A DNA stretch of 64,000 nt from Bog-473 sp963755375 (GTDB lineage Bacteria; Actinomycetota; Acidimicrobiia; Acidimicrobiales; RAAP-2). The translations under genes and the position numbers were made by a program. Below, in pieces: positions 8,190-17,266 of this stretch. Under the pieces are notes generated by a model. That model was not told the origin of the DNA. It did no database searches and was given only the letters and a program-made list of their open reading frames with translations. The DNA is taken from NCBI GenBank assembly GCA_963755375.1, contig CAVWKG010000016.1, positions 1,178,001 to 1,242,000 of the forward strand, given 5' to 3'. Numbering within the stretch: position 1 is the first letter of the stretch; the number at the start of each line of letters is the position of its first letter.

Positions 8190-9351
8190 TGGTGCCGTTG
8201 GCCTGGCCTCCGCCCTCGCACATCGTCTGATACCCGTAGCGGCCACCGGAGGCCTCCAGGTGGTTCAACAGCGTGCCCATCAGGCGCACGCCGCTGGCGC
8301 CAAGCGGGTGGCCGATCGCAATGGCGCCACCACGCGGATTGAAGCGCGCCACGTCGTAGGAGAACTCCCTCTGCCACATGAGCGCGATGGCTGCGAACGC
8401 CTCGTTGCACTCCACTGCGTCGAACTCGTCGATCTTCATGCCTGAACGCGTGAGGAGTTTGTGGGTGACGGGGACCGGCGCCGACAGCACAATGGCCGCG
8501 TCCTCAGCCGTCACGGCGAAGTGCGCGAAACGGGCACGAATCGGGAGGCCCAGTGACTCGGCGACCGAGCGGTCGGCGATGAGCATGGCCGCCGCGCCGT
8601 CGGTCGTCTGCGAGGAGTTGCCGGCCGTGATGTCGGGCGCCGTGTCCGGCTCCCAGTTCTGGGCGGGCGGCAGGGCGGAGAGCGCCTCGAGTGTCGACGA
8701 GCGCCGGATGCCCTCGTCCGAGCGGAGGAACTCGCCCGTGAGGCTGCCGTCCTCGGACTTGATGGGCACCGCCACCGCTTCCCGTGCAAAGTGCCCGTTG
8801 TCCCAGCTCTCGGCGGCCCGCCGGTGGGATTCGAGGGCGTACGCGTCCATCTCCTGCCGGGTGATCCCATACCGGTCGGCCAGGACCTGGCTCACCCTGA
8901 ACTGCGTCCAGAGCCTCCCGTCGACCGCCTCCATGAAGGAGGGTGGGAAGGGCCCGACCCCCCCACGGGCGTTCGAGGCGAGGGGCACCCGGCTCATGAC
9001 CTCGGCGCCGCACACGATGACCATGTCGTAGTGATCTGCGGCGACGCCCGCGGCGGCGAAGTGAACGGCCTGCTGCGACGAGCCGCATTGACGGTCGACC
9101 GTCGTGGCCGGCACAGACTGGGGCAGCCCGGCCGAGACCCATCCGTTGCGGGCCAGGTTGGTGCTCTGCTCACCCACCTGGCTCACGCACCCACCGATGA
9201 CGTCGTCGATGCGCTCAGGATCCACGCCCGTCCGCTCGATCAGCGTCGTGAGCGCGAATCCGAGAAGGTCCGCCGGGTGCCAGTTGGCGAGCGCACCGCC
9301 GCGCTTACCGAACGCCGTCCGCACGACGTCGACGATGACGGGCTCTCTCAT
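8170..9351 (-). CDS. Acetyl-CoA acyltransferase (thiolase)
   Basis: A 393-residue complete thiolase. The nucleophilic Cys lies in DRQCGSSQQAV (about residue 87), the CNEAFA motif and the catalytic His in GHPLGASG are present, and the second Cys is in MCEGGGQANG. This is the beta-oxidation/steroid 3-ketoacyl-CoA thiolase type. Its ATG overlaps the stop of livF by four bases, so it is the last gene of the ABC-transporter operon. That ties substrate import to CoA-dependent breakdown. Confidence 0.92.
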   Translation of the reverse strand: MREPVIVDVVRTAFGKRGGALANWHPADLLGFALTTLIERTGVDPERIDDVIGGCVSQVGEQSTNLARNGWVSAGLPQSVPATTVDRQCGSSQQAVHFAAAGVAADHYDMVIVCGAEVMSRVPLASNARGGVGPFPPSFMEAVDGRLWTQFRVSQVLADRYGITRQEMDAYALESHRRAAESWDNGHFAREAVAVPIKSEDGSLTGEFLRSDEGIRRSSTLEALSALPPAQNWEPDTAPDITAGNSSQTTDGAAAMLIADRSVAESLGLPIRARFAHFAVTAEDAAIVLSAPVPVTHKLLTRSGMKIDEFDAVECNEAFAAIALMWQREFSYDVARFNPRGGAIAIGHPLGASGVRLMGTLLNHLEASGGRYGYQTMCEGGGQANGTIIERLD

Positions 9352-10175
9352 GTCACTGCCTCCTCGATTCCGTCGGGCCTTGTCGACCCTAAATCCTGGG
9401 ACTCTTCCGACTCGGCCGCGCCCGACGCAGCCGCCTCCTCGCGGCGGGCCATCAGCGTCTCCACGGCTGCGCTGGCGCCGGCCGGGTCGCCCTCATAGGC
9501 GACGCTGCCGTGATTGAGCACGACAGCCCACTTCGCCAGCTCCAGCACCCGGTGGATCTGCTGTTCCACGACCACCAGCGCAGTTCCGTTCCGATTGATC
9601 TTCTGGAGTCCCTCGTAGACCGCGTCGACGACGACGGGAGCCAGGCCCAGGGAAAGCTCGTCGGCCACGAGGACCTTGGAGGGCACGACGAGGACCTTGG
9701 CCAAGGAGAGGAGGCGCTGCTGGCCTCCGGACAGCGTGCCGCCCGACTGGCGACGCCGTTCCCCGAGGATGGGAAAAGCCGTGTAGGCGCGCTCGAGGTT
9801 CTCCTTGAGCTTGCCTCGGCCGTCCCGCTGGCGGAAGGCCAGCGTCAAGTTCTCCTCCACGGTCAGGCTCGAGAACACACCTCGACCCTCGACCACGTGC
9901 GCCATGCCGAGCCGGGCGATCTTGTAGGTCGGAAGGGTGGTGACGTCCTGCCCCGAGAACAGGATCTGGCCCGCCGACGCCGTCACCAGCCCGGTGACTG
10001 TCCTCGCGATGGTGGACTTGCCGGCACCGTTGGACCCGACCAGGGCGACAATGCCTCCCTCCGGCACACGGAACGATACGTCGAAGAGCGCGCGGTACGG
10101 ACCGTAGGAGGCACTTACGTTTCGGACTGACAGAACATCGGTGCTTTCTGGCGGCGCAGTAGCCAGGGTGCTCAT
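9348..10175 (-). CDS. livF: ABC transporter ATP-binding protein, LivF type
   Basis: A 275-residue ATPase. Walker A is GSNGAGKST, the signature is LSGGQQR, and Walker B (KVLVADELSLGLAP) follows. Length and the AYTAFPIL segment fit LivF of branched-chain amino acid importers. The C-terminal 30 residues are Ala/Glu-rich and longer than usual. It overlaps livG upstream and the thiolase downstream by four bases each, so the genes are tightly coupled. In actinobacteria such importers also carry aromatic or short-chain acid substrates. Confidence 0.88.
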   Translation of the reverse strand: MSTLATAPPESTDVLSVRNVSASYGPYRALFDVSFRVPEGGIVALVGSNGAGKSTIARTVTGLVTASAGQILFSGQDVTTLPTYKIARLGMAHVVEGRGVFSSLTVEENLTLAFRQRDGRGKLKENLERAYTAFPILGERRRQSGGTLSGGQQRLLSLAKVLVVPSKVLVADELSLGLAPVVVDAVYEGLQKINRNGTALVVVEQQIHRVLELAKWAVVLNHGSVAYEGDPAGASAAVETLMARREEAAASGAAESEESQDLGSTRPDGIEEAVT

Positions 10176-10948
10176 GCGAACCCCATCTGGCCCAGGTACG
10201 CATCACGCACCAAGGGATCCGCCATGACTTCGTCAAAGGTGCCCTCGGACAGCATGGCACCGAGATCCATCACGACCGCCCGATCAACCACCTCGGCCAC
10301 CATGGCGAGATCGTGCTCGACGAGCAGGACGGCGGTACCACGCTCGCGCTGGACCGTTCGCAGGACAGCGGCCACCTCGGCCGTCTCGTGCAGGTCCAAC
10401 CCGGAGGAGGGCTCGTCGGCGAGCAGGATCTTTGGCTCCGTCGCCAACGCCCGGGCCAGTTCGACCAGCCGGCAGTTGCCCAGGCCAAGCGCATTGACCG
10501 AGGTGTTGGCCAAGCGAGTGATTCCGACGAGCTCGAGCGTGGCCTCGACCCGCTCCTGCTCTTCCTTGGTGGGCTTGCTCATGTTGAGGAGATCCCGCCA
10601 GAGCCGTCCCTCCCCGCGCCGTGAGCGCTCCGCCACCATGAGGTGGTCGCGCACCGACATGTCGGTGAACACCTCCACCCTTTGATAGGTGCGGCCTATG
10701 CCAAGCCGGGCCCGCTTGTACGTCGGCAGCCCTGACAGTGGCATCCCGTCGAAGGTGATGTCACCCGCCTCTGGCCGCAACTGGCCGCAGACGCAATTGA
10801 ACAGGGTCGTCTTGCCGGCGCCGTTCGGACCGACCAGGCCGACGCTCTCGCCCGGCGCCACGCTGAACGAGATGCTGTGGACAGCCTGGATCCCGCCGAA
10901 CGACTTGCAGACGCCGTGCAGGTTGAGGAGGGGATCGCTGTCAGCCAT
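10172..10948 (-). CDS. livG: ABC transporter ATP-binding protein, LivG type
   Basis: The protein from ATG 10948 has 258 residues. Walker A is GPNGAGKTT, followed by the LivG-type RTYQRVEVF segment and Walker B (ILLADEPSSGLD). I chose MADSDPLLNLHGV as the N-terminus because it matches the family. It overlaps the permease stop by 8 bp. An in-frame start at 11080 would run 140 bp into the permease gene. One motif is slightly unusual: where LSGGE is expected the protein has LGLGNCRLVELARALA. Confidence 0.87.
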   Translation of the reverse strand: MADSDPLLNLHGVCKSFGGIQAVHSISFSVAPGESVGLVGPNGAGKTTLFNCVCGQLRPEAGDITFDGMPLSGLPTYKRARLGIGRTYQRVEVFTDMSVRDHLMVAERSRRGEGRLWRDLLNMSKPTKEEQERVEATLELVGITRLANTSVNALGLGNCRLVELARALATEPKILLADEPSSGLDLHETAEVAAVLRTVQRERGTAVLLVEHDLAMVAEVVDRAVVMDLGAMLSEGTFDEVMADPLVRDAYLGQMGFA

Positions 10949-12941
10949 TGGCGCCCGACGTCGACATAGAGGCGGCCTTGCGCTCTTCAGCTGCGGCTTC
11001 ACGAGCGAAGAACAGCCGCTCGAAGCGCAGCGTCGAACGGCGCTTCTGGTATTCGAGCACTCCCTCTGGATGCTGGGCATAGGTCAGCGCACCGAATGCG
11101 AACAGCACGATGGTGAGACTCGAGCCACCAAAGCGGCCCGGAACGTAGGTCAGGAGCTGTTCGATGACGAAGAGTCCGATGCCCGCCTGAATGGCGCCTT
11201 CGACTGTCGACACACTCGTGGTCACCACGATCACGACCAGCACCAAGGAGAAGCTCGTGTTCCAGTCGACGGGCGACACGTGCTGCTGCGGGATGCTGTA
11301 GAGGACGCCGCCGACTCCGGCGATCGCCCCGGAGAGGGCAAACACGACGATGCGTTGCCAGGTCGGGTTGACCCCCAGCCCGGCCGTCGCCGTTTCACTG
11401 CCCCGCATCGCGGCCAGGTTGCGGCCGACGGTTCCCTTGCGAACCTGGAGCACGATCACGACGGCAACGATGAGCACGCTCATGGCCAGGAGGAACATGG
11501 CGTGACCGTTGAAATTGAAGAAGGCGCTCGTGCCCAACCACTGAGACTTCAGGCTCGTGCCCTGGGTACCGCCGGTGACCCAGATGTCGTTGAAGGCGGT
11601 GTTGTCGAAAAGCAACGCTGCCGCCAGGGTCATGAGAGCCAGCCCAAGGCCACGCAATCGCAGCGACAAGAGGGCAAGCAACACGGCGACGATGGCTGCG
11701 ATCACGGCGCCGATGAGGCCACCGACGAGGAAATTGAACCCGAGGTGGACGGACAGAACGGCAGCCGAGAAGGCACCGATGCCGGCGAACGTCGCCTGGC
11801 AGAGTGACAGCTGGCCCGCCATCCCCGTGATCAGGGTGACCGAGAGGAGGATGATCGAAAGGGTGAGGCCGTTGTTAAACACGGACTCCCACGTCACCGG
11901 AATCCAGGTCAGCATGGAAACGCAGAAAGCGGCCAGGAGCACCCACCAGAGGGTCCGGATGATGCGGTCCATAGTGGGGGCTCGGGCAGCGGCTGCGATG
12001 GGGGGAGGAGGAGGGTCAATGGTGGCGAGAGGATCCCGACTCGAATCGAGGTTGCGCATCCCCGGGAGAATGAGCAGGGCGGCGGCGATCGCGAAGAATG
12101 GCAGCGATGGGACGACAGCCGCGTTCCAGAAGCTGTCCGGGGGGATGTAGCCCTGCAGCACGGTCGTCAGAACGCCGATGAGCACCGCGACGCCCGCCGC
12201 GATGGGCAGCGAGCGCAGCAGGGCCCAGGCGGCAGCAGCGATGGCGGTGACCGTGAGGGTGACGAACTCGTCGGAATTGAAATTACCGAACACCGGCGCG
12301 AGAAGCACCCCGGCCAGGCTCGCCATGAAGCTCGAGACGATCCATGCCACCGCGACGACGCCGTTGGCGTTGACCCCGTCGAGCTGCACCAGGCGCCGAC
12401 TCTCCACCGCGCCCCGCATCTGCAGGCCCAAGCTGGTGTAGCGCAGCAGGATCGTCAGGAGTATGAGCACGACAACGGTGACCGAGATCGTCGCGGTGTA
12501 AATCCCGTTGAACGGTGTTCCGGCGATCGTGAAGTACACGACGTTCGGATTGAAGAACGGGAAGATCGTCGCCGTGGCATCGAGGTTCTGGGGTCCGAAG
12601 ATGACCGTCAACAACTCGGGGATCCCGACTAGGAGGGCGAGGCTGCAGACGAGCTTCGCCGTGCTGTTGGAGTTCGGGATGTGGCGGAATATCAGTCGGT
12701 CGAAGGCCCAGCCGACGATCGGCCCCATCACCACCACCGTCAGAAGGAACGCCTCCCACCCGGACCAGTTGTGGTACTGGGTCAGGTACGTGAAGATGAA
12801 CGCTGACGCGAAGGCCTGCGCTCCGAAGGCGAAGTTGAAGACGCCCGTGGCCTGATAGGTCAGGACGAGGCAAACGGCGACGAGCGCGTACGTGCACCCG
12901 TAGGGAACACCCGGGAGCGCGAATCCTAAGAACTGCTCCAT
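10941..12941 (-). CDS. Fused LivH-LivM permease
   Basis: A 666-residue protein that joins the two permeases of a branched-chain amino acid type importer. Residues 1-300 are LivH-like (FLGFALPGVPYGCTYAL start; many membrane helices), followed by a polar linker of about 40 residues rich in Pro/Ala. From about 330 the LivM-like half begins (MAGQLSLCQATFAGIGAFSAA). Fusions of this kind are known but less common than separate genes. It is first in the ATPase operon and lies 55 bp after the binding-protein gene. Confidence 0.88.
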   Translation of the reverse strand: MEQFLGFALPGVPYGCTYALVAVCLVLTYQATGVFNFAFGAQAFASAFIFTYLTQYHNWSGWEAFLLTVVVMGPIVGWAFDRLIFRHIPNSNSTAKLVCSLALLVGIPELLTVIFGPQNLDATATIFPFFNPNVVYFTIAGTPFNGIYTATISVTVVVLILLTILLRYTSLGLQMRGAVESRRLVQLDGVNANGVVAVAWIVSSFMASLAGVLLAPVFGNFNSDEFVTLTVTAIAAAAWALLRSLPIAAGVAVLIGVLTTVLQGYIPPDSFWNAAVVPSLPFFAIAAALLILPGMRNLDSSRDPLATIDPPPPPIAAAARAPTMDRIIRTLWWVLLAAFCVSMLTWIPVTWESVFNNGLTLSIILLSVTLITGMAGQLSLCQATFAGIGAFSAAVLSVHLGFNFLVGGLIGAVIAAIVAVLLALLSLRLRGLGLALMTLAAALLFDNTAFNDIWVTGGTQGTSLKSQWLGTSAFFNFNGHAMFLLAMSVLIVAVVIVLQVRKGTVGRNLAAMRGSETATAGLGVNPTWQRIVVFALSGAIAGVGGVLYSIPQQHVSPVDWNTSFSLVLVVIVVTTSVSTVEGAIQAGIGLFVIEQLLTYVPGRFGGSSLTIVLFAFGALTYAQHPEGVLEYQKRRSTLRFERLFFAREAAAEERKAASMSTSGANG

Positions 12942-12996
12942 CCCTACGCCCGTTTACCCGCGCCGACCCTGGCCCCGTCCTCGCCGCCCGCGGCGC

Positions 12997-14292
12997 TCAG
13001 CCGGGAGCCGGCGTGCCGGCCGGCAGCGGGAAGACCGGGTTCTTCTTCGGATCGGTCGACTGGAAGCAGTTGAAGACGTTCTGCCCCTTGTTCAGCGTCG
13101 GGAGGTACTTGGTTCCCGACACCTTGATGTAGGCGAGGCAGTAGGGCGGCGCATGGCCGTTGTGCCCCGCGCTCTGCCAGTTGACCGGTGCCGTGAGGTC
13201 GCCGGCGGTGAAGGCGGTTAGGGAGTTGTCCGCCTTGATCACGTTGGCCTGGGTGAGGTTGTTGCCCGCCATCTTGACGCCCTGGACGAAGAGTGCCGCC
13301 GACTCCCACCCCTGAAGGGCGATCTCGTCCTGGGTATAGGCGGGCTCGTACTTCTTCATCTGGGCGAAGTACAACTTCAGACCCGGGTAAAGGGACGTCG
13401 ATGCCGAGAAGGGGACGTGCCCGATGTCGAAGTAGACGCCCTGCATCAGGCTCTGGTTCGTGTTGAGCGTCGACTGGTCGTTCCCACTGAACCAGAGCTG
13501 GGTCATGTTCAACCCGTACTGCTTGATCGCCCTGGCCATCGAGACGTTGCCCTGCACGTCCATGCAACTGACGACCATGTTGGAGCCGGCCTGCTTCATC
13601 CGCTGCACGTCGGTTGCCACGGTGGAGCCCGGATAGTTGACCTTGAGGTCCGAGTAGCTCACCTTGTACCCGGCCGCCGTCAGAGAGGTCTGCTCCGACT
13701 GGCACGACGCCGCCGACGCCGCCACCCCGTAGGCGATGAAGGCGATGGAGGGCGACTTCTGTGTCTGTCGCGCCACGAAGGCGACCTGCGGCCCTGCGGC
13801 CGGGTAGTACTGCACCGAGCCCCCGGCAGCGAACAGGTTGGCTGGTCCCTGCCAGTTGCCGGTCACGTTGTATCCGTAGGTCGGAATGTTCGACTCGACG
13901 AAGAGGTTGGGCGAGAAGAAGGCCGTCGCCACGCCGGTCACCGCGAAGACGTGGTCCTGATTGATCAGCGTGTTCGCCAGTTGGTTGAACGTGGTGGGGT
14001 TGCCCCCGTCGTCCAACGCGAACTTGTAGTCGATCTTGCGCCCGTTCACACCACCTTGGGCGTTTATGTAGTTGTAGTAGGCCTTCTCGCCGTAGATCAA
14101 CGAAGAGAAGTTCGACGCCAGCGTGCCCGTCTGGGTGGAGATCGTCCCCACCGTGATGGAATTCGACGTGACGCCCGGCGCACTGCTCGCCGCTGCCGCG
14201 CCGGCCGAGCCGGCTGACGCCGTGACGGCCGCGCCCCCCAGCATGGTCCCTATGAGCGCCATCGCCCCCAGCCCCCGGTGTCCCAGTTTCAT
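12997..14292 (-). CDS. Branched-chain-type substrate-binding protein
   Basis: A 431-residue periplasmic-binding-fold protein (type I, Leu/Ile/Val-binding family) with an N-terminal signal peptide (MKLGHRGLGAMALIGTMLGG, then an Ala-rich stretch). The mature part opens with SITVGTISTQTG. I chose ATG 14292 because GGGGAGGG lies about 8 nt upstream; the in-frame ATG at 14298 would be only 2 nt from it. No lipobox Cys is evident, so it may be secreted or held by the transporter. It is the first gene of the importer operon. The substrate is unknown; the co-transcribed thiolase suggests an acid that is degraded via CoA. Confidence 0.85.
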   Translation of the reverse strand: MKLGHRGLGAMALIGTMLGGAAVTASAGSAGAAAASSAPGVTSNSITVGTISTQTGTLASNFSSLIYGEKAYYNYINAQGGVNGRKIDYKFALDDGGNPTTFNQLANTLINQDHVFAVTGVATAFFSPNLFVESNIPTYGYNVTGNWQGPANLFAAGGSVQYYPAAGPQVAFVARQTQKSPSIAFIAYGVAASAASCQSEQTSLTAAGYKVSYSDLKVNYPGSTVATDVQRMKQAGSNMVVSCMDVQGNVSMARAIKQYGLNMTQLWFSGNDQSTLNTNQSLMQGVYFDIGHVPFSASTSLYPGLKLYFAQMKKYEPAYTQDEIALQGWESAALFVQGVKMAGNNLTQANVIKADNSLTAFTAGDLTAPVNWQSAGHNGHAPPYCLAYIKVSGTKYLPTLNKGQNVFNCFQSTDPKKNPVFPLPAGTPAPG

Positions 14293-14457
14293 TCGCATGC
14301 CCTCCCCAATCTTCAGTCGTGCATCCCCCCCAGGATGCCGGTCACTGTAGCTGCAGGCTCTCACGCCCATTGCTCACCCCTTGTGCTCTATCACCTCGCC
14401 AAACCGCTTTACATTCACATCAACTGCAAATGTCCCGATCACGTCGTTTGTGCTGCG

Positions 14458-16191
14458 TCAGTTCAGGAACAGCCTCCTGCGGTCGTACTCTCGCAACGCC
14501 CGCGCCTCGTCGGGCCGTACGGCCGAAAGCACCTCGACCTGGCGGGCCATGTCAGGCTCGTACCCACACGACGACGTGAACGCTCGCACCCTTTCCTCCA
14601 CCGTTCCGTCGCCATCAGGGACTGCTGCCAGCCGCAACACGCCATCATTGCGTCGCAGGACACCCTTGTCGGTGACGACACTGACAATGCGCTCACCCGG
14701 TGAGGTGACGTAGGCGACGGTGTCAGGAAGCCGTTCGGGCCGGGCGAGCGTCACGACCACGCATGCCGTAGCGCGGCTCGCCACGTCGTTTGCCCCTCCG
14801 GAACCCACCAGGAAGCGTCCGCCCGCCAATTGGGTCGAGTTCAAGGACCCATTACGGTCGACCTCGGCCGCACCGAGGCATCCCACCGTGGTTGTCCCTG
14901 GGCCGCCGATGACCATGCCCAGGACGGCCGACGCGTCGGAGAGGTACGGGGTGGAGGGAAAAACTCGCTGGTTGAAGATGTACGGGTCGGCGGGCGTCGG
15001 TTGGTACCCCCACAGCCCGAGCTCGGCCGTGAGCATCACAGAGCGTCCCGCTGCGCGTGCTCGCCCCACCGCGACCCAGGCGGCGAGGTTGGCCACGCCC
15101 GCACCCGCCAGCACGGCGTCGGCACCGATCTCGGCCACGACCCGCTCGACTTCGCGTGCCCCCAGCGACGCCGCGTACTCCCAACGGGTGATGGCCGGGT
15201 CGTCATCGACCGGATCGGCGTCGGCGTCGGCCTTCCACGACATCGGGTCGGAGCGACCTTCGAGCCAATTGAGCTGCTCGGGTCCGACCTGAACGAGATA
15301 GTCCTCGTGCGTTGCCGGACCAAGCACCCACTCATCGACGTAGGCGTCGAATTCATTCCTGGCTGCGGCCTCCGCGGCTGCGCTCCAGTGCGCGACATCC
15401 TCCCCGTAGCTGCGAACGGGCAGACCCGGGGCATAGCAACCACCAGGATGGGCGCCGTAGGGCGCTTCCACCACGGCCAGGACGCGGTGACCGGGAATCC
15501 GGACCCGGTGCCCAAGCCCCTCGAGGTCATCAACAACACGCTCGACAGTCGCCACGACGCCGCGGCGAGCCGCCCAGGCTCCCCACACGCCGTCGAGGAG
15601 CGGCTCGGAGAAGACGAGGTTCCCGGCAGGGTCGGCGGCCGCGGCGTGCACGAGCGCGACGTCGGGTACCAGAGGTTCGAGCAGTCCGAGGGGGCCGTAC
15701 GGCGAATCGATGACGGAGAAGCTCGCATTGTCCGCCATGGAGGAACCGACCAGTGACCCGGTCACCGCAGCCGGCAGGCCGCGGGCGGCGGCTTCCAAGC
15801 GCTGGGACAGGGTCAGGATCGACCAGTGCTCCACCTCGACCTCACCTGATTCGTAGGCCTGTCGGAAGACCGGATTCGGCGTATAGGTGGGGAAGCTGTT
15901 CCCCGAATACGCCGTCACCACCTTCCGCACCAGTCCACCCCTGAAGAACGCAGCGCCCAAGGCGCCCAGGCTGGTCATGACGAGCGTGAAACCCGGGTCG
16001 GTGCGCCAGAATTGGCGGGCGAGCTCCCGGGCCGCCGCTGTCCAGCGGCTGTGCCCCATCATGACGAGCACCGCGTCGCCAGGCCGCAGACTTCGCGCGA
16101 CCGCATCCTCCAGCGTGGTCACGAGAGGGGCGCCCGACGAGGAAGCCGCTGGCGTCACAAAAGCCGCCTCACGCCGGACGTGAAATCGCAT
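14458..16191 (-). CDS. Fused CoA-transferase (IpdAB/glutaconate type)
   Basis: A 577-residue protein that carries alpha-like and beta-like class I CoA-transferase halves in one chain. The first half (about 20-300) has GDAVLVMMGHSRW and the GALGAAFF segment. The second half (from about 330) has AELGLWGYQPTPADP, where the Glu is in the position expected for the catalytic or hydrolase Glu of IpdB-like proteins, and GGPGTTTVGCLG. IpdAB acts on the last rings of steroids in mycobacteria, but I can only infer a related role. I chose ATG 16191 (MRFHVRREAAF). Longer starts run into the divergent TetR gene. Palindrome site 3 lies 36 nt upstream. Confidence 0.8.
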   Translation of the reverse strand: MRFHVRREAAFVTPAASSSGAPLVTTLEDAVARSLRPGDAVLVMMGHSRWTAAARELARQFWRTDPGFTLVMTSLGALGAAFFRGGLVRKVVTAYSGNSFPTYTPNPVFRQAYESGEVEVEHWSILTLSQRLEAAARGLPAAVTGSLVGSSMADNASFSVIDSPYGPLGLLEPLVPDVALVHAAAADPAGNLVFSEPLLDGVWGAWAARRGVVATVERVVDDLEGLGHRVRIPGHRVLAVVEAPYGAHPGGCYAPGLPVRSYGEDVAHWSAAAEAAARNEFDAYVDEWVLGPATHEDYLVQVGPEQLNWLEGRSDPMSWKADADADPVDDDPAITRWEYAASLGAREVERVVAEIGADAVLAGAGVANLAAWVAVGRARAAGRSVMLTAELGLWGYQPTPADPYIFNQRVFPSTPYLSDASAVLGMVIGGPGTTTVGCLGAAEVDRNGSLNSTQLAGGRFLVGSGGANDVASRATACVVVTLARPERLPDTVAYVTSPGERIVSVVTDKGVLRRNDGVLRLAAVPDGDGTVEERVRAFTSSCGYEPDMARQVEVLSAVRPDEARALREYDRRRLFLN

Positions 16192-16226
16192 ACTCCCTGG
16201 TCCGACCTCACTTCTGAGCCCAGCCA

Positions 16227-16248
16227 AACCTGACCACCGTGTCAGGTT
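16227..16248. promoter_or_regulatory. Operator-like palindrome, site 3 (TetR / CoA-transferase)
   Basis: A perfect inverted repeat: AACCTGAC, six-base spacer CACCGT, GTCAGGTT. It is centred between divergent genes, 36 nt from the CoA-transferase start and 40 nt from the TetR start. On the minus strand its outer half supplies a TAACCT -10-like hexamer. This is the best copy of the family, and the position next to a TetR gene suggests autoregulation. Confidence 0.75.
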
Positions 16249-16287
16249 AGCCATTTCAGCCATGCCCGGCACTACCATGCACCGGGC

Positions 16288-17073
16288 ATGGGACCGCCGA
16301 GAGTCCAACGTGACCCGGCACCCGCCCCGAAGAAGCTGGTTCGGTCGCCGGTGGCCAACAAGGTGACGACCGGCAAGGGCGAGGGCCGAACGGTCGCCAG
16401 GGCAACCAGTGGACCACGTGCTCGCCCCAAGGGCGTGCCCATGGCGGACGCCGACGCCGTTGGTGCTCCGGCGAGCAAGCGGGTCCTCCGGAGCCAGGGC
16501 CGGCGCACGATGCGCAAGCTGCTGGATGCGGCCATGGTGGCCTTCGATAAACGGGGGTATCACGCCACGCGGGTGAATGACGTGGTCGAGATCGCCAAGA
16601 CCTCTCACGGCACGTTCTACCTGTACTTCTCGAATAAGGAAGATCTCTTGCGAGCCCTGGTGACCGAGGCCGCCGGTGAAGCGCAAAAGCTCTACGACGC
16701 CCTGAGCACCCTGCCGGCAGAGGGCGGCGCTCCGCAGTGGGAGGACGTCCACGGGTGGATCCGGGCCTACTCCGAGCTCTGGACCCGCTACGCACCGCTG
16801 TTCCGGGCATGGACCGACCTGGCCATGATCGACCCCGAACTGATCGACGTGATCCGCAACACCTTCACGGTGATGTCGGGCGCTCTGTCCAAGCAGATCG
16901 GACCGGACTCCTCGGGCCACATCATCGATCCCGATGCCGCAGGCCTGGCCACCCTCGCCATGCTCGACCGCTTCCACTACTTGCGCGAATTCGTCGGGCA
17001 ACCGATCGACGATGTGGCTCTCGAGACCATCACGACCATGGTGTACCGAGCCCTCTTCGACCCGAACGCCTGA
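16288..17073 (+). CDS. TetR family transcriptional regulator
   Basis: A 261-residue TetR protein. After a basic, Pro-rich leader of about 65 residues the HTH domain begins (RTMRKLLDAAMVAFDKRGYH), with the recognition-helix region TSHGTFYLYFSNKEDLLRA. The C-terminal all-helical part would bind an inducer, most often an acyl-CoA in this context. The leader is longer than usual; an in-frame ATG at 16441 would give about 210 residues and may be the real start. It is divergent from the CoA-transferase gene with palindrome site 3 between them. I infer that it binds that palindrome family. Confidence 0.88.
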   Translation: MGPPRVQRDPAPAPKKLVRSPVANKVTTGKGEGRTVARATSGPRARPKGVPMADADAVGAPASKRVLRSQGRRTMRKLLDAAMVAFDKRGYHATRVNDVVEIAKTSHGTFYLYFSNKEDLLRALVTEAAGEAQKLYDALSTLPAEGGAPQWEDVHGWIRAYSELWTRYAPLFRAWTDLAMIDPELIDVIRNTFTVMSGALSKQIGPDSSGHIIDPDAAGLATLAMLDRFHYLREFVGQPIDDVALETITTMVYRALFDPNA

Positions 17074-17266
17074 TCCTCAGCGCACCGACGGGGGCACAGC
17101 TGCAATGCCGAAGGCTGAGGGCGCTTCATTTCCGCCATGGTCGGCGCTACCGCAGCCCTCCAACTCTGCTGATCGGGTGCGCTCAGTCAATCCCTCGAGG
17201 GATCGTGCCGGGCCACCGCTCCTGCGTGCGCTCGTCGCCGAGATCCCGCACGAGGAGATGCAACAC

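Noticed and set aside
16192..17001. Upstream extension of the CoA-transferase frame
   Set aside because: It would run through palindrome site 3 and most of the divergent TetR gene; the family N-terminus begins at 16191.
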